Source of the DNA: Anthoceros angustus | Lineage: Eukaryota > Streptophyta > Anthocerotopsida > Anthocerotales > Anthocerotaceae | Assembly: GCA_010909165.1 (NCBI GenBank) | Contig: MU008163.1 | Span: forward strand, 1,240,001 to 1,304,000 | Length of the DNA stretch: 64,000 nucleotides | Reading direction: 5' to 3' | Shown here: positions 44,818-57,071 of the stretch, piece by piece | Layout of the letters: each line of letters begins with the position of its first letter | Numbering within the stretch: the first letter of the stretch is position 1 | Program-made: the position numbers and the translations under genes | The notes under the pieces: model-generated | What the model saw: only the letters and a program-made list of their open reading frames with translations | What the model was told of the DNA's origin: nothing | Database searches by the model: none

Positions 44818-45285
44818 ATGGCCGCAATGGCGTCGACGGCGCGTCTGGCAAGCGTGCTGGCTCTGCCGGCGCGGGAAGGAAGGGGCAGAAGGAATGCGAG
44901 GCCAGTGCTTTTGCGCGCGGAAGTGCAGAAGTCGGAAGACCAGCAGGATCCGTTTACGCCAGGGAAGTTGTCGCCGCCTTCGGCTGAGAGGTTGAGATCA
45001 GCTGTGCCTCCAAGCGCGTTTAACCAGGGGAACAGAGTTTTGGATGCGTTCAAGAAGAGCCAGCGGGAAGGCGGGACTACCAAATTCGGGCAGCCGTTGG
45101 TGCCGTCCAACATCTTTGAGGAGCCTAAGCGGACGCCTGAGGAGATCCAGGCTGATGCTTTCAAGTTCACCGTTTCCAAGGAAGCGATTTTTCTTGTGGT
45201 CTCGTTTCTGAGCATTTCTCTGGTCATGTTTGGGACTGTGTTTCTTGTGTGGAAGCTGGGAGGGATACATTACGATGAATACTGA
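44818..45285 (+). CDS. Predicted plastid single-pass membrane protein
   Basis: Without introns, 155 codons from the ATG at 44818 (MAAMASTARLASVLALPARE); an in-frame ATG at 44728 would add 30 residues. The first 40 or so residues are rich in alanine, serine, arginine and lack acidic residues, as expected of a chloroplast transit peptide. A soluble part follows (DPFTPGKLSPPSAERL, FNQGNRVLDAFKKSQREGG, KFGQPLVPSNIFEEPKRTPE), then one membrane helix near the end (AIFLVVSFLSISLVMFGTVF) and a short tail GGIHYDEY. I do not recognise the family with certainty; the design fits a small thylakoid or envelope protein. It is divergent from the transporter gene. Confidence 0.75.
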   Translation: MAAMASTARLASVLALPAREGRGRRNARPVLLRAEVQKSEDQQDPFTPGKLSPPSAERLRSAVPPSAFNQGNRVLDAFKKSQREGGTTKFGQPLVPSNIFEEPKRTPEEIQADAFKFTVSKEAIFLVVSFLSISLVMFGTVFLVWKLGGIHYDEY

Positions 45286-45688
45286 AGACGTCAGGGACGC
45301 CTTGGCCGTCGTTTGTACATTATTCAATGTAGGAGATTGCTAGAAATGCTAGGCCGTCGCTCCTCAAGCTGGAAATCTGGTTTTTTCCTGTTGAGGTTCC
45401 AGTTCCTATGGAGGTTCCAGTGCCATCGGTTTTAGAACTCGTGGCCAGGGGATGTGTGTGTGTCGTCGTATTATCCTGGGCGGAAAACCCTGGCTACCGG
45501 ATATTGTGTCGTGAATGTGACGAGTAAAAGAACATGTTTAATGCCCACGGAGGCCACGTCTCTCGGATGAACGTGCCAAATGCTTGCCCAGCAAAGCAAA
45601 CACGGGTGCATTGAAATGGAGGACGAGTCTGCAGAGATAGTCTACATTATGACTTGAAATCTGGAGTCCATGGTACAAGCACTGGGAC

Positions 45689-48600
45689 TCAGAAGTCGTC
45701 ATCGTCTTGATTCCAAGGCTGCTTCTCATCAAACCACCAAGTCTTGACTGTTGAATCATGTGAGCAACTGAAAGGCCAGGCAACATGGTGAAGAGAATGT
45801 CAGATTTGACACAATGAGTACGGGTAACAACTTCAAGTATTGCAAGCTAGAATCCCAACCTCGCCAACAAGCTCTGGTGCGGATTCCAGACAGCTCGATA
45901 AGCAATTCCCTGATGACTGTGAGAGCTGTTGCTTCCGAGTCGTTGCAGAACATCACCCGTGGCAGCATCCCAAATAAAGACTAGGCCATCCTGCAAGATG
46001 AAGAAGCTGGCGGATTAATGCCAAGCCTGAGAAGGGTGAGCCCAAGAATTATGGTCAAGTATTTCACCTCCGATCCACCAACAATAAGGGCTTCGTCAGG
46101 TCCGAAACTGGCTCGGACAAAATTTTTACTCGTGTTCTGGTGACCTTTAAACCTTCTTACTGGACGTGCCTGCAATATTTCCGCACAGAACGTGGTAATC
46201 AAATGGAGCCAAGCCTCAGGTATCATCTCAGGGTGCAGAAACAGACCAGCCGAACATCCCAAAGACGGTTCGAGTTGTCCTTGGAACCGCTCAGAAGAAG
46301 GCTGCCAGCTTTGTTCATCTCAACTGAAGTTACTTCTGCAATTCCATGTACAATTGCTCAGGAGTAAAGCCTATGGACAAGAATCCACAGTGTGAGTAAT
46401 TGGAACCTGTAGTCACCTCCAAGGTGTGAGCTGTATGTTTTGATACAAACACCACTCACTACGTCCCAGAACTTGATCGTGCTGTCCTTCGACCTGAAAC
46501 AGTCGAATCCCCAGTAGGTAAAAAGGGAAATTCAATGAAGAAGAAGCAGTCAAAAGAACTTCAACAAACATGGACCGACCCACTGATGACAAGGTTGCCC
46601 AGTGGATTGAAAATCACACGAGACACAGCTGAATTATGACCGCTGAAAGTCCTGACTAGTGTCCCTGAATGCAAGTCCCACATCCGCACTGTCTTGTCGT
46701 ATCCTCCAGTCACAACAAAGTTCTGCAGGGATTAACCGCTAACTCAGTGGCCATGTTGCAAATCATTCCAACAGCGACAAGAATGGGGATGCCAAATGGC
46801 ACAAGCTTACATTTGAATGGTGAAATTTTGCACTGTACACATCACCCTCGTGGCCCAACAGGGTTGATGAACAAGCGAATTTGGCTGTTCCACCAAGATT
46901 CCAAAGCTGCAGACATTCACGGATTGAATACGTGAATGGATGATGCAAGGTTTTCATCAGCAAACCTTCCAAACTTATTAGTACTTATAACTGAACCAGG
47001 GGCCATCAGGACAATCCACCCTACTAGTAGTGAACTGGACACACTGATAAGAGAACAGCGGAAGGCTGAACAGATACCTTGATGGTGGAGTCCCCAGAGG
47101 CACTAATAATCAAGTCCCCTGTAGTATTGGATGTTACATCCCAGACACGAGATGTGTGCCCGTTTCCAGTGCCACCAGCACCATCTCCGAGTACACGAAG
47201 ATGGTTCCCACTCTCCACATCCCACAGCTGGAGGGTATTATCACTGTGCACAATATACAATAAAAATGTGAAGCAGACTCCGCCACCAGTGCAAAACAAA
47301 GACGCCCACGTTCAAATAATACTGATCTTTTCCAGGATTGCTCAAGCTAAGTGCACAAACAGCACTCACCTTGAGCCAGACACCAACATTGAGCCCTCTT
47401 CTCCAACAAAATCGACACACCTGCCATGTCATTTCATTGTGAACACATCAGAATGTGCAACTGTTACTGGATAGATGGGAGGCAAAGCACACATTAACCA
47501 AGAAGCCACAATCAAAGACGCACTTCACGTTGCTCCGGTGGCCTCTAAATGTAGTTTTGTGGGCGTTGGGCAGAATAAAGCATGAGTAGTCCTCCAGCAA
47601 TCTGTGCACAGAGCAGCACCAGGCAGATGAATGCCGCTAGACCCCACAAAAATGGCCCTGCCAAGAAGCAGAAGCTGATCAATATTTCCAAAGCTCCAAC
47701 TCAGAAATAAACTAGGAGCACTCTGGTAACAGCTCAAAGGCTTGGAAGGTGCACCACAAGCCAAGGGCACGAGGTCCATACGTTGGAACATTAGGGATGA
47801 CTTTTGGATGATATCTGCTGAACTCGATCTGGTAACGGACCGCCTGCTTCAACATATGTAGCAAGCGATGCTGCTGCATCTCTTGTCTAGCCACTGCACA
47901 CAATGCCAATGCCTGCAAAGTTCACTTTCTTTCCAAGCATATGAAATAAACAAACTGCACGATTCGTGTCCAGAGTAGCTACCTTCAAAGTCACTATTCT
48001 CCATCTCTAGCATCGACGAGAACTGCTCCACCAGCTTCTCTCTGAGAAACATCTTAGACAACAAGCTAAGTTCAGCTAACCAGGCCTCGCCAAGTTACAA
48101 CGTCACTCCTCGACCTCAAAGGATGGGACGAATTACCGTGAAGCTGCTACACCTTCCCAGTTGAGAGGTGCATCTTGTATACACTTGCAGGTCAAGAGAT
48201 AGCACAAGTTCTTGAAGTCATTATTTTGAGCACCTACTTGCTCCAAGGGCTTCAGCCTCTTTGTAAGAAGGGCGAACGCCTGTCACTGAAAGGTTAGCCA
48301 GCCTATCCAGCTAACTGACCGTGATGGAAGTTTTAGCTTTGTTGCAGCTCGTGCATTCAGTGCAACTGCCCTAGACAAGAAGCCATCTCACCTTTTGATA
48401 CTCAAATTGATCAATGAGCTCTAGAAACTGCTCCTTGTACACGTTGTACAGAAAAGTCTTGTGATCTTTCAGGGGAGTCTTCTGAACCATCTTCTCCACC
48501 TCTGCCCACTCCCCATCTGCGGAGCATCAAGGACAGCTGAATTTCAACAACACCAACAGATGCGTCCTGCGCTGGGTGAAAACTTGCACTGGCTACAGAT

Positions 48601-49006
48601 AGATGTTAAGTACCAAGAATAGCAGCCTTGATGCGCTTGAAATGTGAGCGATTCCGAACCTGTTCATTGATCTTGACATTTGCTTCATCCTGAACAATCA
48701 TCATGGAAGCAAAATAGCCTTCATCCTGAAGATACTGGGTAATCATCTTCAGAATATCCTGCAATTACACTCACCACATAAGCCCATCACATACTACGGT
48801 GCTCCTCTCGCAAACCATGACCGGACATACACCAGTCGCAGCCATGTCATGACACTCACTTCCTTAATTTTCGGATTGTTGTGATCGAATATAGCGTCGT
48901 CATTACCGATTGTCCTGCGAGGTGGCCCTACGTAAAGAGCTCCCTGAGCACGCTCAATTAAACTGCTGGTAATCCCTGTCTCCGGGCTGCAATTCCACAC
49001 AACCAT
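45689..49006 (-). CDS. LisH/CTLH and WD40 repeat protein
   Basis: A multi-exon gene. Verified exons include 49006-48860, 48758-48614, 48516-48392, 48279-48137, 48041-47983 and 47893-47782, all in frame; further exons run to the stop at 45689. The first part holds a LisH-like helix pair (DILKMITQYLQDEGYFASMM) and a CTLH region (RNRSHFKRIKAAIL, FLELIDQFEYQKAFALLTKR). From about 47560 on come WD40 repeats, for example SDNTLQLWDVESG, HTSRVWDVTS, SGDSTIKLWNLGG, LGHEGDVYSAKF, IFNPLGNLVISG and GLVFIWDAATGDV, with the ending SHDSTVKTWWFDEKQPWNQD. Such proteins are scaffolds, often of ubiquitin ligase or transcription complexes. Which orthologue group it belongs to I cannot say. A non-coding 5' exon upstream of 49010 is possible, because an acceptor precedes the start. 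Confidence 0.88.
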
Positions 49007-49815
49007 GGTCCCCACCTGTCAAAAAAAGTGCATCTTCTAACCTAGAGAATGCGCGTTCTGCAGCTGAAGACAGTCAGACGCAATTGGAGGACTGTGTGGG
49101 ACGGCCCGCACAAACCCACCCAATCAAGAACCTGACAGAAACTGCAGGAAGCTCACCGGCTGGCAGGAATTTGCGTCGATGCAGTAGGATGGCGTGTGAA
49201 GGGCTCTGCGTCGTTGCTGGGCTGCGCCATCGGAAACAGTCTGTCTCCAACACGGCGGAATGGCGACACGCCCAACCCGCTTTCATCCTTTCATCCTTTC
49301 ATCCGTGACATTTCGTTTCACCTCGACACCATATCTAATTCATCAAATGTTATCTTATGAATCCCAGTGTACTAGTAAAGTCCCTTTACTCCAATAAATA
49401 TGGAGGTACAACAGCACCCTTGATTTTGTTATGTAACATGTAATGCTTAGACCAGTATGGGCATACTGAAGCTTAGTCCCTAAGCAGGGCAAAGCTAACA
49501 AACATGATTTTTGGACTATCAAATTCTATTAAACGTGACCATTCTAAGCAAATACACGCAGGCCTACAATTTGGTACTTTACTAGGATATATATATTTTT
49601 AGATAAAATCTATATTATTATAAGTATATATAATACACATTACATGATATATTGGGACTTCTTCAGGTGAGTGTAAGACTCTTCCCCATGATATGCTACA
49701 CAAATTCATATATACCTTCAGAGAGTGTCTCTCCGACCCTTCGTGAGGAGGGATCGAGTGCGCTGTTCATGTGGCGTTAGTCGGCGAGCGGTTGCGTGAA
49801 CGATAGCTTTTCTCC
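49007..49815. other. Upstream region of the LisH/WD40 gene; AT-rich toward the right
   Basis: 49020-49310 probably contains the promoter and 5' leader. 49330-49760 is AT-rich with TATATA runs and no gene. Confidence 0.45.
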
Positions 49816-50150
49816 ATGGCCAAGGAGAGCGGATTTGTTCCGTATAGGGAGCGCCCATATACCTTGCGCAATGGCATGTCACTAAGGGCGGATCTATTTA
49901 TGACCAAGGGGGATCAAATTTATGTTGTGAATGTCATCGTAACGGACCCTACCTGGGACACTGATTGTGAACACGTCATCAACCCTCCGAGTTGGGCGGC
50001 GGAGGGATGCGCGACATCCAAATTATACAAGTACACACCTATGCATGACGGCCATGCCTTCATCCCCTCGCCGTTAAGACCCACAACGCCATGGGCAAGG
50101 ATTTCGGACGGCTCATGAAGGATTGTACTAAAGCCTACCACGGCTGTGGT
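49816..50150 (+). pseudogene. Non-LTR retrotransposon reverse transcriptase tail
   Basis: The frame reads RADLFMTKGDQIYVVNVIVT then DPTWDTDC, followed by AAEGCATSKLYKYTPM and AFIPSPL. It resembles the C-terminal domain of some LINE-type polyproteins: R.Dl.v...g..y.vDV.vtdPt, then AA..A...K..KY, and F.P.v.et.G. After PSPL the expected continuation (TTHNAMGKDFGRLMKD) is in another frame. Only about 110 codons remain and no reverse transcriptase catalytic YADD-type block is present. Confidence 0.55.
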
Positions 50151-50596
50151 AGGCTTGTGTACACGACGCCAACGAGTGCGGGAGACGCAGCATCAATGGT
50201 ACCGGTCGTACGTAGGTAGGCCTTTCCTTATTTCTGATCACGACATACTTGGGGCGGTTGGTAGTTTTAGGTTTGTCATTCGGGATTGCCCCTTGACCCT
50301 TTCATAGATTGTTCCCCATCGGCTGGGGGTAGATGGGTTTTCCCATCTCTTTTTATAAAGTCTCCACTTTTTTTTTTCTTTCTTTCAGGGAGTGTTTCCT
50401 CCGTGAGTTAGTCCTTCCATAAGAAAGTATGTAGCTCGAAAGCTTTTTCCTTGGGTGAGTTATTTCATGCGAAACTATGTACATATGTCGAGTGATAGAC
50501 TTCTTCCGTGTGGCAAAATTATCTTAGTGACTTTCCCTTCCCGTAAGTTCTTCAATGCAACATCACCTTTGATTGAATTCGTGGTGAATTCTTCCG

Positions 50597-50795
50597 TACT
50601 GCAAGATTACTTTGAGTCAACTTTCCCCACCACCTCGAGTAAGCTTTTGAAACGTCCTTATGCGTAAGCTTTTCGTCGAGTGACTTCTTCCCTCGTACTG
50701 CAAGATTACTTTGAGTCAACTTTCCCCACCACCTCGAGTAAGCTTTTGAAACGTCCTTATGCGTAAGCTTTTCGTCGAGTGACTTCTTCCCTTGT
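50597..50795 (+). repeat. 99-bp tandem repeat, two copies
   Basis: GTACTGCAAGATTACTTTGA through TTTTCGTCGAGTGACTTCTT is present twice with a 99-base period. Because 99 is divisible by three the minus-strand frame repeats KKSLDEKLTHKDVSKAYSRW twice; this is a repeat artefact. Confidence 0.9.
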
Positions 50796-51199
50796 CCGAC
50801 CATCTCATGAGAGACCACCCCTCTTTAATCACGAATATTTCAATTAGAGCGAGTTCTTTATGCAAGACCACGCTTCAAGATTGTGACCAATTAACAAGTT
50901 GACTTAAAATTATATTACCACACCCCAAAAGGTGGTTCAACAGGGTAATGCCGAAATAATTATTTTTTGAAAAAAAGGTCTAACATATATATTTATATTT
51001 TTAAAAAAATTTAAAATTTATGAAAAATAATTTTACCAAATTTCAACATTTATTAGAATACATAGGTATCTATATAGAACTAACAGATATGTATAGACCT
51101 CCCCTAGACATGCCCTAATTTTCCACACAAGCCCTAGTTTCCCAAACAACCTCCAGCTTTTCAAACAAGACCTAGTTTCTAAGAAGCCCTAGCTTTTCA

Positions 51200-52880
51200 A
51201 ACAAACACTTTTTAAATAAAGTCAACCTGATTTCTTTGTGCCTTTCTTGTTTGGGAAAGTGGCTACTTGCAAGCATCCAAACATGATAACAAACAAACAA
51301 TCCTTACTAACATCCATGTTTCGTAAAATTGAGAAAGAGGAGAGGGATGCTGAAATTGCACGAGATGTGCACTTGCTTTCTACAAGTGTGGCTGGGACTT
51401 CACATGAAAAAGTATTAGAACTAGCATCTATGAAGCGACAAATTGGAAGGTCTCGCAAGACAACATGTGGAGCAGTTCTCTTGCCAATGAAGAGGATCAA
51501 GCAAGAGGATGAGGATGTCAAGAGTGATGCGCACAAGAAACGAAGAGGTCCTTATACTAATTGGTTTCAAGACCATTTATGGCTTTCTATAAAAACAAGT
51601 GTTAGGAAGCATAGGAATTTGGCTAATGCATTGCATTATCTTAAGACTGCCCATGGAAAGCCCGGAATGGATAATCCATATACCAAGTTGACGCATGGAT
51701 CCTTGTACACTTGGTTTGACTCGAAGACATAAGAGTTGAAGCCTGCGTACAACCTTGCAGTTAGTAAAAACTCTGCAGCATCCTGGCCAACTATCAACAT
51801 GGAACCTTTGGAAGATAGATCTGATATGAGGAAGGAGCTTGGTGATTTCTTGAGAACTTTGAGGGATGAGGGGAAACCAACCAATGCCCCACTTGTCCAA
51901 CCCATGCTAAGGGGCATAATTCAAGTTAGAGCACCTGAACTCATTGGAAACGAAATCGCCTTTTAAGCTCCTGGAGACGTGGAAAGATGAAGGAAGGATG
52001 ATGGCATATAGAGTAACTTACTTCTCTCAAGAGTTTATGATATTCCACCGGAACTAGTTATCAATAGTGATCAAATGGGAATCCACTTGGATCCTACAAA
52101 GGGAGAAGGCATATGGGAGGTTAAAGGGACAAAAGACATCAAGATGCTTGGAGTAGAGGACAAGAGGCAAATTATAGCAGTGATATCTTCATCTACAACA
52201 AGTTACTTACCACCACTCTAAATCATCTTCACAAAAACAATATGTAGGTCAATGCTCAAAGCTCATGGGGTCATCAAAGGCATTTGTGAAGGAAATTTTG
52301 ATCCCTTACTATGAAAGGTAGCTGAAAATCTTGAGATTGGCCACAAGGCAGAAGATGATTTGGATTATAGATTGCTGAAGTGTTTATAAAAGCAAGGAAT
52401 TCCTAGACTGGCTGAAAAGTACTACCCTTTGATATGTGTGATCTTTATTTCTGCTAGATGCACTAGCAAGTTGCAACATGTTGATGCTCAACGCTCTTTG
52501 AAGCATGCTTTCAAGAAAGAATTCTGCAACTGGACAACCACTACTACTCAAGAGCACCTCAAGGAGGGAGGAAAAATTGCTGTTAATCCACAAGGCCTTT
52601 CTTGCCCGTTCGGGATCAAGCGCAAGATCATAAAACAATGTTGTTCGAACATCCTCATTTTCTAGAACAACTGAAGACATAGAAGAAGAGCATGAGTTTG
52701 AAAGAGAAGGAGATGATAGAGACTACTTATCTGAAGTAGTGGATGTGATGAAGAAATGTTTAGCTACAACAAAAGCTTCAACAAGTGGACTAGCACCAAA
52801 TTACAGCAAAAACAAAGCTAGAATGAAACAGTTAGCTAGGAAGAATAAACATCTACAGGATCTTTGGAAGAAATAAACAT
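51200..52880 (+). pseudogene. Pogo-like (DDE1) transposase pseudogene
   Basis: Plus-strand blocks occur in order: a basic helix-turn-helix-like N-terminus (KKRRGPYTNWFQDHLW, SVRKHRNLANALHYL), ELGDFLRTLRDEGKPTNAPL, then in shifting frames VINSDQMGIHLDPTKGEGIW, EDKRQIIAVISSS, CTSKLQHVDAQRSLKHAFKK and a basic tail KARMKQLARKNKHLQDLW. These resemble the DDE1/CENP-B-like catalytic domain (vnvDetGi.l.P...., DkRqit.vl, CTdkLQPLDv.vnk..K). An in-frame stop lies at 51730-51732 and frame shifts follow. At 52835-52920 a 26-base unit (AATAAACATCTACA.GATCT) is repeated three times. Confidence 0.75.
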
Positions 52881-52920
52881 CTACAAGATCTTTGGAACAA
52901 ATAAACATCTACATGATCTC

Positions 52921-53739
52921 CATGCATGTTGCACCAAAGAACATGAATCCGCTGCCAGGCAATGCACACAAACAACGATCAAGATGTATTATGCCTAAGA
53001 GGTCATGAGGCAGCAACCTCGGCTTCTACAATGCAAAGATGCCGTGGATGGGCTCGTGGCCGTCCGGCGCCTCACCGCTGCGCAGCCTTTGTTGCCTCAG
53101 GAGGTTGCAAGCAGGAGCCTATGCTGCCTCCTGAGGCTACAGCTAATCCTCTGCTGCTGTTGCCTGTAGTAGCCTCAGCTGCTGCAGGTTCAACAGTGCT
53201 GCAGCCACCTCACTGTGGCCTCAGCTTCTACAATGCAGCATGCCGTGGATGGGCTCGTAGCCGTCCAGCAGGCGCCTACAGTGAGTAAGGCCTGAACGAG
53301 ATCGGGATCCGTGCGTTCTCAGGCGATCCCGCTCTTCATCAGGCCTACTCGATCTCCCAAACCACGCCAGCCCGCTCCTTACCTTTTCCTTGTTTTCGGC
53401 ATCTTAGGCTTGTAAATTTTACACATTCGGCATTTTAAATATAATAATTTATGGATTTTCAACTTTTACTAAATTTAATTAATTAATACCGAATCACCCC
53501 TTGGAACTCCAAGTGTATAAAAAAATTGTTTGAATAAACATATTAAAATTATTTTTTATTGAGATGAAAAGGATGGAAAGAGCCCATCGAGGAGGGGACA
53601 ACCAAAGGGGACCGGAATAAACACCGGAAGGCACCAGAAGGCATAATGTAGTATTTTGCCAGCGCACGTGCGAAATAAATTCACGGAGGCACTCCCCTTA
53701 TGCTATGAATGAAGCAACGTGTTAACGAAAAGAACTGGT
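52921..53739. other. No gene seen; duplicated GCCGTGGATGGGCTCGT unit
   Basis: ATGCCGTGGATGGGCTCGT.G, followed by CCGTCC.GC, appears at 53038 and 53230, separated by alanine/proline-type coding repeats built from GCTGCTG words. 53390-53560 is AT-rich. Confidence 0.45.
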
Positions 53740-55440
53740 GGAAAAACATTGGGGTGGTATGGTAGGCCACTGCGCGCATGCCTTCATTACCCACTTAAAC
53801 GGGCCTTCTCACAATGCGTTGGGCAGAGAGGACGTGGTGACGTGGAATGCTCGGGATGATAATCGGGATACTCGTAGCAGGGCATGGGTCAGGAAGCCCT
53901 TCAACCTTCGCTGTGCCATGCAACAAGAGGGCATCCCTCTACCCCAGCCCACCCCATGACATTGTTTTTTACCTCTGAATGCATGTGCAAGTGTGTCACT
54001 GCAGGTGTGGAGATCGGTAAGCAGCTTCACACACAGATTAGAGACATTCGCATGAAGCTGATGTATAGCCATCAGTCTGGTCGATATGTATGCAAAGTGT
54101 GGCAGCTTTGAGGATGCTCGCAGCGTGTTTGACGGACTTGATAAGAAGGGACTCTGGTGACTTGGACTGCTCTTATCGGACAGCAGGGCATGGGCCATGA
54201 GGTCCCCTAAATCTCTACAGGGATATCAGACTGACAGAGAACAAGGAGATCAGACTGATGTGCGTTTGGCCAGCAGTTTGGTAAGCATGTATGCCAAGTG
54301 TGGCGTGGCTTGGAAGATGCTCAGAGAGTGTTTGATGGTCTTGGTCAAAAACATGCGGTGACATGGACTGCCGTAATTGCAGGGCATTGTCAGCAGGGCT
54401 GAGGGAAGGAACCCCTTCGTCATTACCGTGTCATGCAAGGAGAAGGCATCTCTGTACCCAATTCTGTGACATTTGTCTGCCTCCGGGCCTGTAGACATGT
54501 GGGTACCCAAGCTTAGAAATAGGGAAGCTCCCTAGATGTGCAAATTAGAGATGGAGAACATCAGGCCTGATTTGTTTGCAGCCAACAGTGGTCAACAGGT
54601 ATGCAGCCTGGAGGCTGCGCAAAGAGTATTTGAGGGACTCGGTGGTGAAAAAGAGGTTTTGACGTGGACTGCTCTAAGTGCAGGGTATTCCAAGCAGAGC
54701 ATGAACCAGGAACCCCTTTGCCTTTACAGTGTCATGCAAGAAGAAGTACCGTTGTACGCAATTCCGTTACATTTGTGTTCCTCCTCCAGACATGTGCAAA
54801 TTTGGCAGCTTTGCATCTCGGAAGGTAGCTGCATGCACAGATTGAAGAGCAAGGTCTCGCAGCTGATGTACTTGACGCTGGCAGTTTGATGAACATGTAT
54901 GGAAAGTCTGGGTGCATGCTTGACGCACAGCAGGTTTGTGATTCGTTGTCTGAAAGAGACCTAGTCGCCTGGATTGCATTGACTGCAGGCTACTCCTCCC
55001 AAACGGACAGTGAAGCAGTCTTTGACTTGGTTCAGAGAATGAGAGACGATGGCATCCAGCCAATGGCCACCATGTTCTAAGTATTCTAATGGCATGCTGT
55101 CATCCAGGTCGGGTGAAGACGGGGAAGGAGTACTTGGCAGCTATGAGCATCACAGTACAGCATCACTTCCACGGTGGAGCACTGTACATGCGTGACAGAT
55201 ATCCTGTGCCCTGCCTGCCTGGTTGATGAGGCACTAGCTTCCGTAAGAACAATGCCTGTACTGCCAAAGGCTGCAGTTTGGCACAAGCTGCTGGGTGCTT
55301 GTACAAGATTGGGGCACTATGTGGAGGTAGCACGCCCTGCTTTCGACGATGAACATAAAGATAAGAAATTGGGGGAGTATGTGTGTGGGAGGTGGGACGG
55401 TTTTTGTTTTAGGTATATATTATTAAAGACTGCATTTAAG
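53740..55440 (+). pseudogene. Degenerate PLS-type PPR gene
   Basis: Plus-strand blocks spread over 1.6 kb: DVVTWNARDDN, then VSLVDMYAKCGSFEDARSVF in a shifted frame, FVKHAVTWTAVIAGHC-like, LEAAQRVFEGLGGEKEVLTW, MNMYGKSGCMLDAQQV, DLVAWIALTAGYSSQT and, at 55215-55330, DEALASVRTMPVLPKAAVWH. The last is the E-domain-like C-terminal motif that follows the PPR array. Each block is recognisable, but they lie in different frames with stops between. The parent gene would target an organelle and act on RNA. Confidence 0.8.
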
Positions 55441-55449
55441 CAGCATGAT

Positions 55450-55523
55450 GGCCCATTAGCTCAGTTGGTTAGAGCGTCGTGCTAATAACGCGAAGGTCAC
55501 AGGTTCGAAACCTGTATGGGCCA
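55450..55523 (+). tRNA. tRNA-Ile (anticodon AAU)
   Basis: A complete 74-base cloverleaf: acceptor stem GGCCCAT pairs with ATGGGCC at 55516-55522, followed by discriminator A; D-arm TAGCTCAGTTGGTTAGAGC; anticodon loop CTAATAA with anticodon AAT; T-arm with GGTTCGAAACC. There is no intron and CCA is not encoded beyond the discriminator. Downstream TTTTGG gives only a weak polymerase III stop. It lies between PPR relics. Confidence 0.96.
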
Positions 55524-55559
55524 TTTTGGTTCTCATTCTTGCCCGCGTTGTTAGTGTAC

Positions 55560-55710
55560 TCCGCTTCCTCTTGGAAGGATATGAGATGCGATGGATGTGG
55601 TTGCATTGGGTGCTGTACGCAATCCCACTTAGTTTTGGTCGGACCTGGAAGTGTGCGAGTTGCGATGGATGTGTTTGCATTGGGTGCTGTACGTGATGCA
55701 TGCAGAAGTG
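55560..55710 (+). repeat. Two-copy tandem repeat
   Basis: TGCGATGGATGTG.TTGCATTGGGTGCTGTACG occurs twice, at 55586 and 55660. The remaining parts of the two units have diverged. Confidence 0.75.
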
Positions 55711-55889
55711 TGTTCATGTGGTCTTCCATCGTTTCTGCGCATGTATTTTAAGCAGGCCATAGAGCTGTATCAAGTCGGATGCGGATGTCCAGCTGTCCAA
55801 CTTGAAGGGGATCGGAGCTGGGAGCTGAACAACAGGTGCATGCAGATGTGGGTGGTCAGTGGGGGTTCAGCCTGACTGATTTGTTTGTT

Positions 55890-56000
55890 TGTTACTATAG
55901 CGGCTTGGTGGACATGTATGCAAAGGGCGGGAGCTTGGAAGATGCCCAGGAAGAGTCTTCCGTAAACTCGGTCGATCGGAAGGATCTCTACCTGATTATT
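55890..56000 (+). pseudogene. PPR fragment
   Basis: The frame reads SGLVDMYAKGGSLEDAQE followed by YLIIWN, matching a PPR L-type motif in which the usual KcG is changed to KGG. It is an isolated remnant. Confidence 0.7.
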
Positions 56001-56099
56001 TGGAACATGTCGAATTCGCCCACATCCTGCCAACAGTGCCAAGCCACACGGAGGCCTGAGGACTGCTTCCTCGCACCGAGCACGCAGCCTTCCTAAGAG

Positions 56100-57071
56100 G
56101 ACTCTTCAAGACCACCCCATCCTGGTAACTAGTCGAAGGGAACAGCCTCCTCCATCGACCAGGCCAGATCTTTAATCACCTCAGCAAGCTGCAGATCGAA
56201 GCCGAAGCAGCAGCTCCCGCATAGCCACCGCATAGCCATGAACTATGGAGGTAGGTACTGGTGGGACTGCTAGGGAGAGCCATCACGCTAGTGAAAGCTA
56301 TCCATGAGCATGCCCATTCATCGACATGATGACCGATAAAGCTTCATCGATGGAAGGAGACATGAACACGGACATGCATTTTGGCCGCAAGCCTAGCTCC
56401 TTCAATGTTAAGGGTCCGCTGGTCACCAGCCCATGCCCCAGGAATGGGAAGGGGTGAAGGTACAGCCATGGAAATGGGGGAAGTTCGAGGGTGATTCATC
56501 AGAGGATGACTCTCTCAGGAGTTGTGATTTGTATGAGCAGATTAGATTTTTATATCGAGTGCCGAAATACACCTGGCGTGGCCACCACTTGGCCGCTGCG
56601 CACAGGCAGCAGGTGGCAGCTTCATCTTCAGCTATGGTGCAGCATCCGTGGCCTCGCGTACTGCGTTGGGTAACGTTGTGCTTGCTCCGGAGCGTTTCTG
56701 TGCAGGAACGCTGGCTGCGACACAGATCAGACCGATTCTTGGGCTGACCACTTTTCTTGTCTGCAAATATTCCACCCGCTCCTCTTCCATGAATGCAGGG
56801 GATGCGTTTGTTGGGTGATTTGCTGCCAAAGTCAGGCGACTTGACGTGCACGCTGCGGGAGTGAAGATCTGTATTGCAACAGGCCAGGAGTCCATTGGGA
56901 TCTTTCTGCTAGGTGAGGCTCATGTCCATTTCGCATTCTTGATGTGTGGACTGAGGGTGGAAACAGTGGACGCGTTTGTCCAAGTGCCTGGTTGACTCAT
57001 GGAGAGACATTGGAAACAGTTGCTGAGTGGCGCGCACACTACTGGCTTTCAGGTGCTTAGTTTACGATTCC
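56100..57071. other. No gene seen upstream of anoctamin
   Basis: The region holds only unrelated short frames. The last 200-300 bases presumably contain the promoter and leader of the anoctamin gene. Confidence 0.4.

Noticed and set aside
49074-49287. 70-codon minus-strand frame as first exon of the LisH/WD40 gene
   Set aside because: No good in-frame donor joins it to the exon starting at 49006-49015; a non-coding leader is simpler.
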